Counted from the stretch's first letter, positions 41,569 to 50,022 are shown. The stretch: DNA of 64,000 nt from Faucicola osloensis_C (GCA_019353055.1 JABAHL010000001.1:186001-250000); one strand, 5' to 3'. Made by a program: numbers and translations. The notes: generated by a model not told the origin, from the sequence alone.

Positions 41569-43608
41569 TTATTCGAAATAGTGTAGCCATTTTAGCGCAA
41601 CCTCATCAACGTTATCGATAATGTCGGACTTTGGCAGCCATTCGCGGCTAGCGGTAACCCGAATCGCATTGGTTTGATTGATATCATATTGACTACCCAT
41701 ACTGATTTTGGGCTGCCAATAGCTTTCGTTATCGCTATCGCCACTTATCCAAAATGGCAGTGTTAATTCCGATATCGCACGCCATTTTGGACGCAATTTT
41801 GCATTGCACCCGACATTGACGCCAAGCCCAGCACGATAACCATGATATAAGCCCTTACCAAACTGCGCTGCAATAGTGCCCAAGCCATAGCAAATATTGG
41901 CGGGCATATCGCCTGTTTTTGGGGCAGCGCTACCTAGTGCCACGCTTTTACCAAATTCACCGCTAACATTTGCGACCAAATGATTGTCTGTAACGCGGAG
42001 GTCATCTTTATTGCTACTGCTGGTACCCTTGATACCATCAAAGACTCGCTGTAAGCCAATATTGCCGCCCCATGAAATACCTTTTTTTGCGCTATTAATC
42101 GGATGCAATGAACGCACATCAAATAATCCTAGCTGCTCAAGTTGCACGCTATCTTGGTGGTCGGCGTTGTCATGAATGCTAAGACCCATACTCAATGCCG
42201 TCAATTGTGAGCCTATGGGATAGCCATCAATTTTATCCAACGCATCGCGGTACACCATGCGGTAATTTAAAGTGATAGCCTCGTTGCTGTCTAATTTAGG
42301 TCGTCCAGTGACCCTATCAAACGACTGCTGACTGATGCCGATATCAAATCGACTTAAAGGATTGGCCAGTACAGGATTGTCGCGGCTAGGCAATATCTGA
42401 GGACTTAATGCCTGATGTTGATGGGTATTGTTAAAACCCTTGGGATGATTTGCCGCGGCATTGCGGGCGTTTAATTGCGCTTGCACAACAGTCGGTGTTG
42501 AAGGACTAAAATTGGTAGCGCGAATCAAATTTTCGCGGTTTAACATGCGTACCACTTGGGCAGGGGAAAGCATTGGGGAGTTATTCACTAAAAAATTTTT
42601 ATCGGGAAAAATAGAATTCAGTAACACCAAAATTTCAGAGGCGCAATTATCGGATAACAGATAGTAAGGCAAATTTTGGTCTTTAATTTCCCAAGTTCGA
42701 TAGGCCAGTTGTTTAACTTGTTTATCAGTAAGATTGAGCTGATATTGCCATACATTGCGCCCATTATCTTGCAAATATTCTTTGATACCTTGCTGATAAT
42801 TGGTCATGGTAAATTCGCCCGCATTGCCACCGATACTAGATTTGTAAGCAAATTTTAAAAAATGTTCACCGTCGGTGACTTTCGGGGTGAAGTTCAAATA
42901 GTATTGACTGCTAAGGTCGGCATTATCGAATCGCAAAAAACTATGGGCAAACGCAGACGGTGGGCTATCTAAATACTCACTGGCAAAAATTAATGAGACA
43001 GATTGGGGATTAATTTTTTGTAGCCATGAATCGAGCGCATCACAATGTTGATTGGGGATGCTTGAGGTATCGATGGCTAAGTTTTCAATGAGCCACTGTG
43101 TACGAGCGGGAAAGCGACATTGGACAGAGGCATTATTTTTTTTGGTAGGGTGAAATAACTGTGTGAGGATTTCGTCAAGTTCTGCTTGTGGATTTTTGGC
43201 GCCTTGCGCGCTGGCAAAAAATTGTCGTTGGCTTGCTTGTGGGTTAAAACGATTGTTGACCCGACTCTCAAAGGGCTGTTTTCTGGTGATTTTCTCAGGA
43301 TAATGCAACAACCGCAGCCACGCTTTTTGCGCCGCTAAATTTTGCTCATGGGCTGATGCTAATGCCGTTTGCAGCGTTTGCGTAGTGGTATTAGGCGGCA
43401 GTGTAGATAGGGCGGTATCTGACAAAAACTGCTGAACTGGCGCAGGTGATACATGCGATACAGGCGCTGCTAACGCATAATGTGGAGCGGATATTAGGCT
43501 TAATACAAATACTGCTTTAGCCAACTGCTTTTGATTAAAGGCTATTATCTTTTGATTAAAAACACGGGTTACAGCGTGTTGATGATAGCTGTATTTCAGA
43601 GAGTTCAT
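41569..43608 (-). CDS. DUF4105 / Lnb-type periplasmic domain protein with C-terminal beta-rich domain
   Basis: A 679-residue exported protein. A signal-like segment (AVFVLSLISAPHYALA) lies near residue 35. The N-terminal half is the DUF4105 (Lnb) domain with F-A-H-S-F-L-R-F and S-D-N-C-A-S-E, whose His and Cys suit a papain/NlpC-like dyad. In Bacteroides Lnb this domain takes part in lipoprotein N-acylation; whether that holds here is unknown. The C-terminal third is beta-rich with repeated amphipathic strands, likely an outer-membrane beta-barrel. Start: ATG 43608 was preferred; the frame opens at 43677, upstream of a tandem repeat, without a Shine-Dalgarno. Confidence 0.75.
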   Translation of the reverse strand: MNSLKYSYHQHAVTRVFNQKIIAFNQKQLAKAVFVLSLISAPHYALAAPVSHVSPAPVQQFLSDTALSTLPPNTTTQTLQTALASAHEQNLAAQKAWLRLLHYPEKITRKQPFESRVNNRFNPQASQRQFFASAQGAKNPQAELDEILTQLFHPTKKNNASVQCRFPARTQWLIENLAIDTSSIPNQHCDALDSWLQKINPQSVSLIFASEYLDSPPSAFAHSFLRFDNADLSSQYYLNFTPKVTDGEHFLKFAYKSSIGGNAGEFTMTNYQQGIKEYLQDNGRNVWQYQLNLTDKQVKQLAYRTWEIKDQNLPYYLLSDNCASEILVLLNSIFPDKNFLVNNSPMLSPAQVVRMLNRENLIRATNFSPSTPTVVQAQLNARNAAANHPKGFNNTHQHQALSPQILPSRDNPVLANPLSRFDIGISQQSFDRVTGRPKLDSNEAITLNYRMVYRDALDKIDGYPIGSQLTALSMGLSIHDNADHQDSVQLEQLGLFDVRSLHPINSAKKGISWGGNIGLQRVFDGIKGTSSSNKDDLRVTDNHLVANVSGEFGKSVALGSAAPKTGDMPANICYGLGTIAAQFGKGLYHGYRAGLGVNVGCNAKLRPKWRAISELTLPFWISGDSDNESYWQPKISMGSQYDINQTNAIRVTASREWLPKSDIIDNVDEVALKWLHYFE

Positions 43609-43622
43609 AGGAGTGCTCTTTT

Positions 43623-43652
43623 TTATAAGGTAAATTTTTATAAGGTAAATTT
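43623..43652. repeat. 15-bp perfect tandem duplication at the 5' end of the DUF4105 gene
   Basis: TTATAAGGTAAATTT occurs twice head to tail (43623-43637, 43638-43652). If the longest frame were translated it would repeat KIYLI twice; more likely it is in the leader. Confidence 0.85.
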
Positions 43653-43780
43653 TCACAACTTTTGATAAGCAAAGCATATAATATCTGTGTGCAAATTAAC
43701 ATTGCCCAATTTGTAATCACATCATTGTAGGCAGCTAGCCGGCTATAAGACAACTTGCCAAATAGATTTTATCCGCTTAA

Positions 43781-43810
43781 TTTGCTATAATTTTTTAATT
43801 ATTTAGCAAA
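43781..43810 (+). promoter_or_regulatory. Predicted extended -10 promoter of yeaC within an inverted repeat
   Basis: TGC-TATAAT (-10 at 43786-43791) with no good -35. TTTGCTA (43781-43787) and TAGCAAA (43804-43810) form an inverted repeat around it. The start site would be about 60 bp before the ORF. Confidence 0.45.
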
Positions 43811-43859
43811 TTTTTTTAAACTATTGTGATTTATTGAAGGGTATAAGGACAATTCAGTC

Positions 43860-44150
43860 ATGGATAAACAAGCGATTTTATCAGCGTTAACGCCTGAAAT
43901 TGTTGAAAAATTTCGTCAAGCGATTTCGCTTGGCAAATGGGAAGATGGTCGAAAGTTGACGGAAGAACAGCGTCAAACTTGTATGCAAGCGGTGATGGTG
44001 TGGGAGCATGAATTTTTGGGTGTAGAAGAGCGCACTGGCTACATTCATCGTCCCAAAAAAGCGGCAGAAGACTGTGATATCGGTCATGATCATCACTACC
44101 CAAATAAACCGCAGGACGAGGATGGAGAAAAACCGATTAAATTTAGTTAG
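43860..44150 (+). CDS. yeaC: DUF1315 family protein YeaC
   Basis: A 96-residue protein matching E. coli YeaC (DUF1315): LTPEIVEKFRQAISLGKWEDGR (residues 9-30) then LTEEQRQTCMQAVMVWEHEF. The C-terminus is His/Asp-rich (EDCDIGHDHHYPNK) and could bind metal. Function unknown. ATG at 43860 follows AAGGACAATTCAGTC, an acceptable Shine-Dalgarno. A bidirectional terminator follows at once. Confidence 0.86.
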   Translation: MDKQAILSALTPEIVEKFRQAISLGKWEDGRKLTEEQRQTCMQAVMVWEHEFLGVEERTGYIHRPKKAAEDCDIGHDHHYPNKPQDEDGEKPIKFS

Positions 44151-44155
44151 GCGAT

Positions 44156-44188
44156 AAAAAAAGGCGAGTGCATCATCTCGCCTTTTTT
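44156..44188 (+). terminator. Rho-independent terminator of yeaC
   Basis: A-tract plus AAGGCGAG (44161-44168) pairs with CTCGCC plus T-tract (44177-44188) around TGCATCAT. Confidence 0.88.
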
Positions 44189-44226
44189 ACACTATTGTTT
44201 TAAGTGCTTATTTATCAGTTGCTTGA

Positions 44227-44260
44227 ATAGTTAAGTACTTAAGTATAAGTACTTAACTAT
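44227..44260. repeat. 14-bp perfect inverted repeat embedded in a 13-14 bp tandem array
   Basis: ATAGTTAAGTACTT (44227-44240) and AAGTACTTAACTAT (44247-44260) are perfect complements around AAGTAT. The surrounding sequence (44228-44284) can also be read as about four imperfect 13-14 bp units related to TATAAGTACTTAAC. There is no T-tract, so it is not a standard terminator for the thiolase gene ending at 44285. Confidence 0.65.
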
Positions 44261-44284
44261 AATTACTTGGTATTAGTTACTTGA

Positions 44285-45598
44285 TTATTTTTCTAAAATG
44301 GCGACCACACCTTGTCCGCCCGCAGCACAGATAGAAATCAGCGCACGACCCGATCCTTTTTGATCCAGTAGTTTAGCGGTGCTAGCAAGAATGCGACCAC
44401 CCGTTGCAGCAAACGGATGCCCTGCAGCAAGTGATGAGCCATTTACGTTGAGTTTACTGCGGTCAATCGCGCCAAGTGGCTTATCAAGACCTAAGCGCTC
44501 TTTACAAAAACTTTCGTCTTCCCACGCAGCAAGCGTAGACAATACCTGTGAGGCAAATGCTTCATGGATTTCATAATAATCAAAGTCTTGCAGTGTTAGT
44601 CCTGCACGTTCCAACATACGTGGCACAGCATAGGCAGGTGCCATCAATAAGCCTTCTTTAACGCCTTTTTTACCGGTAAAATCAACCGCAGCGGTTTCTT
44701 GGTAGGTGAGATAAGCAAGCGGTTTTAATCCATTCGCTGCAGCCCACTCATCTGTGCCTAATAACACACAAGACGCGCCATCGGTCAGCGGTGTTGAGTT
44801 GCCCGCCGTCATGGTTGGGTTGGCATTTTTCTTACCAAATACCGGTTTTAATGACGCCAATTTTTCTAACGAAATATCAGGACGTAGATTATTGTCGCGT
44901 GTTAAACCTTTAAATGGCGTGATTAAATCATCAAAAAACCCCTCATCATACGCACGCGCCAAGTTTTTATGGCTATTAAAGGTAAACTCATCTTGCGCTT
45001 CACGGGTGATTGCCCATTCAAGTGCGGTGATGGCTTGGTGCTCACCCATCGATAATTTGGTACGAGGTTCACCATTTTGCGGTGCATCAATCAAGTCTTT
45101 TGGATTAATGCTTAATAACGCTTGCAAGCGCTCTTTATTGGTTTTGGCATTATTAAGTTTTAACAGCGCTTTACGTAGCCCATCACCAATGCCTAAAGGG
45201 GCATCAGAAGTGGTGTCCACACCGCCTGCAATCCCCGAATCAATCAGTCCCAAGGCGATTTTATTGCTCACCGCGAAAGCCGCTTGTAATCCAGTAGCAC
45301 ACGCCTGTGACACATCATAAGCAGGTGTTTGTGGACTTAACGCCGTGCTTAACACACATTCACGGGTGAGATTGATATCACGGCTTAATTTAATGACCGC
45401 GCCCGCCACCACTTCACCCAAGCGTTTATCTTGTAAGTTATAGCGTTCGACCAAGCCGTTAAGGACAGCCGTCAACATTTCAGAGTTGCTGACATTGGCA
45501 TATTGACCATTTGAGCGGGCGAACGGAATACGGTTGCCACCTAAAATAGCGACCTTTTTACCAGCAGGTTGGTGAGTTGGATGTTGAAAATTGTCCAT
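44285..45598 (-). CDS. Acetyl-CoA C-acyltransferase (thiolase, FadI/FadA2-type)
   Basis: A 437-residue thiolase that cleaves or forms beta-ketoacyl-CoA. Catalytic residues are visible: C100 in VSQACATG, the His in NVNGSSLAAGHPFAATGG, and the second Cys in ISICAAGGQG. ATG 45598 was chosen because AAAGGA lies seven bases upstream and the resulting length equals FadI (436); the frame extends to ATG 45622. It is divergent from an HMwFabG gene and a MaoC hydratase, the same trio known as fadA2-fabG4-htdX in mycobacteria, so a fatty-acid or branched acyl beta-oxidation/synthesis role is likely. Confidence 0.9.
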   Translation of the reverse strand: MDNFQHPTHQPAGKKVAILGGNRIPFARSNGQYANVSNSEMLTAVLNGLVERYNLQDKRLGEVVAGAVIKLSRDINLTRECVLSTALSPQTPAYDVSQACATGLQAAFAVSNKIALGLIDSGIAGGVDTTSDAPLGIGDGLRKALLKLNNAKTNKERLQALLSINPKDLIDAPQNGEPRTKLSMGEHQAITALEWAITREAQDEFTFNSHKNLARAYDEGFFDDLITPFKGLTRDNNLRPDISLEKLASLKPVFGKKNANPTMTAGNSTPLTDGASCVLLGTDEWAAANGLKPLAYLTYQETAAVDFTGKKGVKEGLLMAPAYAVPRMLERAGLTLQDFDYYEIHEAFASQVLSTLAAWEDESFCKERLGLDKPLGAIDRSKLNVNGSSLAAGHPFAATGGRILASTAKLLDQKGSGRALISICAAGGQGVVAILEK

Positions 45599-45657
45599 AG
45601 AAAAGTCCTTTTGAGCAATCAATTGAATAAATTGGATAAGCTTAAACCAAATAACTT

Positions 45658-45692
45658 TTTAAAAATAACTAAATTCTTTAAAAATAACTAAA
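45658..45692. repeat. 19-bp period tandem repeat (two copies)
   Basis: TTTAAAAATAACTAAA is identical in both copies (45658-45673 and 45677-45692). Confidence 0.8.
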
Positions 45693-45842
45693 CTTTTTAA
45701 GTTGCAGTGATGTTACCATAAAACGCAGACAAAAATATCGCCTAAAGGTATATATATAACGATAATTTATATAAATCAATAAAACCAATAAAATTTTATT
45801 TGATATGACTGTTCAATGCTACTTGATTGGTATAAAATTTAC

Positions 45843-45868
45843 ACAGTATCTATGTACAGTATCTATGT
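45843..45868. repeat. 13-bp perfect tandem duplication
   Basis: ACAGTATCTATGT (45843-45855) is repeated exactly at 45856-45868. Confidence 0.88.
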
Positions 45869-45877
45869 TTAGCAGCT

Positions 45878-45913
45878 GTGTTTAATTGAGTGTTTAACTC
45901 ACTTTTTAATTGA
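45878..45913. repeat. 12-bp imperfect tandem repeat (three copies)
   Basis: GTGTTTAATTGA (45878), GTGTTTAACTCA (45890) and CTTTTTAATTGA (45902) follow each other without gaps. Confidence 0.65.
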
Positions 45914-45960
45914 GCCTTATCTAATAGCCTAAGCAAAACTAACTATTCAAAGGAGTCCTT

Positions 45961-47343
45961 ATGTCAGACCATTATTCCGAATTCGTTCAAAATCCACTCG
46001 GACGTAAGATTGCCCAAAATTTGGGTTTACCGATGCCAATCAGCCTCGAGCGTTACAAAGACGGTCAAGCACCTATTACCGGCAGTGTCATTTTTGGGGT
46101 CAGTGAAAACGCTGTCATAGCAAATGACATCGCCAAAGTATTGGCCAATGTGCAAGCGGATGTCTATCTAGACCCCAATGAGTCAGCGCGTGATGCTTTA
46201 CGAAATGCACAGATTGACGCCGAGCAGTTTGGCGCGAATCAGTATTTTAAAGTGGCAATTTTCGATGCTTCAGGTATCAAATCAACCCATGAGCTGAAAC
46301 AAGTTTACAACTTCTTTCATCCAATTGCGCGTTCGATTGACCGCTCAGGTCGCGTTATCGTCATTGGCTTGCCACCTGAAAAATGCACCAGTATCGCACA
46401 GGCAGCAGCCCAGCGTGCGTTAGAAGGATTTGTTAAATCCGTCGGTAAAGAATTTAAGCGCGGTATTACAAGCCAGCTTATCTATGTAGACCCAAATGCG
46501 GCGCAAAACCTTGAATCTACGCTACGTTTTTTTGCCTCACCGCGTTCTGCGTATGTGTCAGGACAAGTGGTGAGAGTGGGTGAAGGCAACCCAGTCACGG
46601 TTGATTGGCAAAAGCCTTTAAAAGATAAAACACTGGTAGTAACTGGCGCGAGCCGAGGTATTGGCGAAGCGATCGCAAAAGTATTATCGCGTGATGGCGC
46701 ACATGTCATCTGTGTCGATGTGGCTGCACAGCAATCGGACTTGCAAAAAGTAGCAGGTGAGATAGGCGGCTCTACCTTAACATTAGATATCACAGCCGAC
46801 GATGCCGGTGAAAAAATAGCCGCAGCGGCAGCCAAACGTGGCGGCTTAGATGGTATTGTCCACAATGCAGGCATAACGCGTGACAAGACATTGGCAAAAA
46901 TGGATGATAACATGTGGGATGCCGTCATGAACGTCAATCTCAATGCGGAAGAAAAAATTGATGATTACTTACTCAGTCATGACAGTTTCAATGAAAACGC
47001 GAGAATTGTATGTGTATCATCCATTAGCGGTATTGCAGGCAATTTGGGACAGACCAATTATGCCATGAGCAAAGCTGGCGTGATTGGCGCGGTACAAGCG
47101 ACTGCAACTACGTTAAACAACGGTATTACCATCAACGCGGTAGCGCCAGGATTTATCGAAACCCAAATGACCGCTGCGATACCTTTTGCGATTCGAGAAG
47201 CAGGTCGCAGGATGAACTCAATGAGCCAGGGCGGTTTGCCGATTGATGTGGCTGAAACTATCGCTTGGCTGGCTTGCCCCGCATCGGGCGGCGTCAATGG
47301 CAACATTGTCCGCGTCTGTGGTCAAAGTGTGTTGGGCGCTTGA
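45961..47343 (+). CDS. High-molecular-weight 3-oxoacyl-(acyl-carrier-protein/CoA) reductase (HMwFabG)
   Basis: A 460-residue protein, twice the size of normal FabG. The N-terminal 220 residues form a flavodoxin-like domain of the FabG4 type (NPLGRKIAQNLGLPMPISLE); the C-terminal SDR domain has VVTGASRGIGEAIA (about 227-240), HNAGITRDKTL and the catalytic Ser, Tyr and Lys in SSISGIAGNLGQTNYAMSKA. HMwFabG enzymes such as mycobacterial FabG4 use NADH and act on acyl-CoA. Shine-Dalgarno AAAGGAG precedes the ATG. The MaoC gene follows, although a strong terminator lies between them. Confidence 0.9.
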   Translation: MSDHYSEFVQNPLGRKIAQNLGLPMPISLERYKDGQAPITGSVIFGVSENAVIANDIAKVLANVQADVYLDPNESARDALRNAQIDAEQFGANQYFKVAIFDASGIKSTHELKQVYNFFHPIARSIDRSGRVIVIGLPPEKCTSIAQAAAQRALEGFVKSVGKEFKRGITSQLIYVDPNAAQNLESTLRFFASPRSAYVSGQVVRVGEGNPVTVDWQKPLKDKTLVVTGASRGIGEAIAKVLSRDGAHVICVDVAAQQSDLQKVAGEIGGSTLTLDITADDAGEKIAAAAAKRGGLDGIVHNAGITRDKTLAKMDDNMWDAVMNVNLNAEEKIDDYLLSHDSFNENARIVCVSSISGIAGNLGQTNYAMSKAGVIGAVQATATTLNNGITINAVAPGFIETQMTAAIPFAIREAGRRMNSMSQGGLPIDVAETIAWLACPASGGVNGNIVRVCGQSVLGA

Positions 47344-47356
47344 TTTTGACGGGCTG

Positions 47357-47397
47357 AAAAAAAATCAGTATCGAAAATCTCGCTACTGATTTTTTTT
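47357..47397 (+). terminator. Rho-independent terminator of the HMwFabG gene
   Basis: AAAAAAAATCAGTA (47357-47370) pairs with TACTGATTTTTTTT (47384-47397) in a 14-bp perfect stem. Confidence 0.88.
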
Positions 47398-47601
47398 CAT
47401 CATTTTTTCTAAGTCAAACTTAAACTAAGCTTTATGCAAAAAATCAACAATTAGATTGTGACATTCGATTATAATAAGTTAAGTTCTCAGATTTTGAGAT
47501 CTGACGGTAATCAAAAGTAATGGAATATACCCGAACACTATCTAATCAAATAGCCATTATTTGGCTCAAGCTTAAAAAGTAAAAAAGTAAGGACAGTCTG
47601 T

Positions 47602-48498
47602 ATGTCAGACCAAAATTTTAGTCGTTTGCCAAAGCCGCACACCACCTATGCCAATATTATTAAAAGTTTTTTACCCATTGGCGACCAAGACAAGTCAGCC
47701 AATGCGGTGTTGCCCAATGCTACTTATAGCGTCAATACGCTTGAAATCGACCATGATAACTTAGCCGATTACCGCAGGATTTGTGGTTTTGAAAACAATA
47801 GCTACGTGCCGCCGACGTATTTTGCGGTGCTGTCACAATCGTTACAGATGAATATGATGGTCAAAGAGCCATTTCCCTTTGCCATGCTCGGTTTGATTCA
47901 TGTGCAAAACAGTGTTACCCAATATCGGCGCATTAAAGATAGCGCAATTTTTAAAATGGCGGTGAGCTTTGCTAACCTGCGCGACCATGATCGTGGTAAG
48001 CAATTTGATTTTGTGACTAAAGTTTTTGAAAAAGATGAGCTGGTTTGGGAAGGGACTTCGACGTATTTATCACGCCAAAAACGTCAAAAAACGACTCAAA
48101 AATCATCGACGACGCAAGTAGAAGCCAAGCCCACACTTGACGACAATGATATGCATGAATTTTGGGAAATTCCTGAAGATATCGGGCGTCGCTATGCATT
48201 TATCTCTGGGGATTTTAATCTGATTCATTTACATCCTTTATCCGCCAAGGCATTTGGTTTTCCAAAAGCAATTGCCCATGGTATGTGGACAAAAGCCAAA
48301 TGCTTGGGTGCATTGGGCGATTTGCCAGAGAGCTTTACCTGTGATGTGACGTTTAAATTGCCGATTTTTTTGCCCTCTGAAGTGGAGTTTATCGCGAAAT
48401 TTGATAATCGTGACGAGCAGGTGGATTTTGCTGTGTATGATCCCGCTACACCAAAAGCCAATTTGATTGGGAAAATCACCCAAGCGCAGGCTAAATAA
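47602..48498 (+). CDS. MaoC-family (R)-enoyl-CoA/ACP hydratase, HtdX-like
   Basis: A 298-residue double-hot-dog protein. The hydratase motif is in the second half: G-D-F-N-L-I-H, then A-F-G-F and IAHGMWTKAK, giving the catalytic Asp and His. The N-terminal half is a non-catalytic hot dog (YVPPTYFAVLSQSLQMNMM). Mycobacterial HtdX, partner of FabG4, has the same two-domain layout. Its position after the HMwFabG gene supports a shared pathway. A spacer with a terminator separates them, so it probably has its own promoter. AAGGACAG precedes the ATG. Confidence 0.88.
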   Translation: MSDQNFSRLPKPHTTYANIIKSFLPIGDQDKSANAVLPNATYSVNTLEIDHDNLADYRRICGFENNSYVPPTYFAVLSQSLQMNMMVKEPFPFAMLGLIHVQNSVTQYRRIKDSAIFKMAVSFANLRDHDRGKQFDFVTKVFEKDELVWEGTSTYLSRQKRQKTTQKSSTTQVEAKPTLDDNDMHEFWEIPEDIGRRYAFISGDFNLIHLHPLSAKAFGFPKAIAHGMWTKAKCLGALGDLPESFTCDVTFKLPIFLPSEVEFIAKFDNRDEQVDFAVYDPATPKANLIGKITQAQAK

Positions 48499-48553
48499 TA
48501 GCGATAAAAAAGCGATAGAAAAATCTCAATAAGGGTTCAATGTTAAGCGGCTA

Positions 48554-48598
48554 TTTTTTAGCAGGGTGTTTTTTAGCATAGGATTTTTTAGGATGCTA
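48554..48598. repeat. 15-bp imperfect tandem repeat (three units) upstream of the serine hydrolase gene
   Basis: TTTTTTAGCAGGGTG (48554), TTTTTTAGCATAGGA (48569), TTTTTTAGGATGCTA (48584), ending 8 bp before the ATG at 48607. Confidence 0.8.
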
Positions 48599-48606
48599 TT
48601 GAAGCA

Positions 48607-49965
48607 ATGAAGGATTTAATGGATTATCAAGCGCTCAATCAAAACTTGGCACAATTGTTATCACAATTTGATCTTAATCAAAAGGTAGGTGGCTGCAGTC
48701 TAGTCATTTTTCATCAAGGTGAAGCGGTCACTCAATTGGCTCACGGCATCGCAAATATTGATAAAACTAACCAGCGAATTACCCCTTGGCAGCCATCCAC
48801 CCTGTCGCTGAATTTTTCGACAGGCAAGGGGATACTGGTTACGTTGATTCATATTTTAGTGAGTCAAAATCTTTTAGCGTATGACAAAACCCTTGCCAGT
48901 TATTGGCCAGCGTTTGCCCAAAATGGCAAAGATAGCGTCACTTTGCGCGATATACTAACGCACGAATCGGGATTATTTAATATTGTCAGTATTACCGAAC
49001 ATGCCAAAGACATGCTAAATTGGCAACTGATGCTTAGTAATGTCGAGCAAATGGCTTTAAATAGTCCAACTAATACGCATACTTCAGGAAATGGTTCAGC
49101 TAATAAGAAGCAGCCTGTTAATCAATCAACCGAATCCAGTGCGGCTTCCCATGCGGATTCCAGCGCGGCTTATAGCGCCTTGGTATCAGGCTGGGTATTG
49201 GGTGGGCTGATTGAAAAAGTAACGCAATTACCGCTGCAGCAAGCGCTAGAATATTATTTGTTGGAACCGCTTAATTTGGTCGGTCAAGCTTACTTTGGGG
49301 TACCCAAGGACAAAGTCGAGCAGGTTGCCGGTCAAATACGTGCCAAAGAGACTCAAGTTAAGCCTTTACTCACTCAAGATGCTGACTCAACGCTACAATT
49401 TTATCAATCACTCCCCTTTTACCCAGCATGGTTAACATTGTCTCAATCTGACAGTCCTTTGACGACGCAGGCCATTAACGCGCTGTATTTTCAACCTGCT
49501 AATATCAATATCGAAGACTACAAATCGGCACTGGTACCCATCGGTAGCAGACAATTTAATTATTATCACCCTGTCACGCTACAGGCGAAAATTCCTGCCG
49601 CAAATGGTGTCGCCAGTGCCATAGCGTTGGCTACAATATATGCAATGCTTGCAAATCGCGGTATTTGGCAAGGTAAAACGCTAATCAATTCTGCTGTTTT
49701 TAAGGCGCTTTCAACCATTCATAATGAGCAATTTGACAAAATCATGCCAGCGGTGATGGCATGGCGACTCGGTTATCATCGCGTGTTTAGTCTGTTCCAT
49801 GATGTGTCTGATGCATTTGGACATATGGGGTATAATGGCTCTATGGCGTGGTGTGATCCCAGTCGCGCATTAGCAGTCAGCTTTGTACATAATTATGATG
49901 TAACTATGCTGGGTGATGATCGACAATTTATCTTGAATGAAACGATATTAGATTTTTTTGCTTAG
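48607..49965 (+). CDS. Serine hydrolase of the beta-lactamase family (class C/EstB-like)
   Basis: A 452-residue beta-lactamase-fold protein. The nucleophile motif is S71-T-G-K74; the Tyr element is likely YSALVSGWVLGGL, and the third element is HMGYNG (H-x-G). This pattern fits family VIII carboxylesterases or D-aminopeptidase-type proteins rather than true beta-lactamases. A low-complexity Ser/Asn/Thr insert lies around residues 155-195. No signal peptide, so probably cytosolic. ATG 48607 and 48619 are both possible; AAGGA (48610-48614) fits the latter. A 15-bp tandem repeat is immediately upstream. Confidence 0.8.
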   Translation: MKDLMDYQALNQNLAQLLSQFDLNQKVGGCSLVIFHQGEAVTQLAHGIANIDKTNQRITPWQPSTLSLNFSTGKGILVTLIHILVSQNLLAYDKTLASYWPAFAQNGKDSVTLRDILTHESGLFNIVSITEHAKDMLNWQLMLSNVEQMALNSPTNTHTSGNGSANKKQPVNQSTESSAASHADSSAAYSALVSGWVLGGLIEKVTQLPLQQALEYYLLEPLNLVGQAYFGVPKDKVEQVAGQIRAKETQVKPLLTQDADSTLQFYQSLPFYPAWLTLSQSDSPLTTQAINALYFQPANINIEDYKSALVPIGSRQFNYYHPVTLQAKIPAANGVASAIALATIYAMLANRGIWQGKTLINSAVFKALSTIHNEQFDKIMPAVMAWRLGYHRVFSLFHDVSDAFGHMGYNGSMAWCDPSRALAVSFVHNYDVTMLGDDRQFILNETILDFFA

Positions 49966-50022
49966 CCTAATTGCTAAGGCTTGTTTTTTAGCCTTATTTA
50001 AACAATAAAAGGAATGTAATCA

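Larger units (their letters stand above)
45599..45960. other. 362-bp divergent promoter region between thiolase and fabG, full of tandem repeats
   Basis: It contains three separate tandem duplications (45658-45692, 45843-45868, 45878-45913) and AT-rich sequence between them. No ORF. It must carry both promoters; I could not choose confidently among several AT-rich -10 candidates. Confidence 0.6.

Noticed and set aside
44754..45320. 188-codon + strand ORF opposite the thiolase gene
   Set aside because: It is the antisense shadow of a well-supported thiolase with all catalytic motifs; the product has no domain, is Ser/Ala-rich and has no Shine-Dalgarno.
45599..45960. CRISPR-like array
   Set aside because: Repeats are directly adjacent with no unique spacers, differ from each other and are too short; no cas genes occur in the window.
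48607..49965. True beta-lactamase (antibiotic resistance gene)
   Set aside because: It lacks a signal peptide and has H-x-G instead of K-T-G with an atypical Tyr motif, so an esterase or peptidase-like role is more likely.
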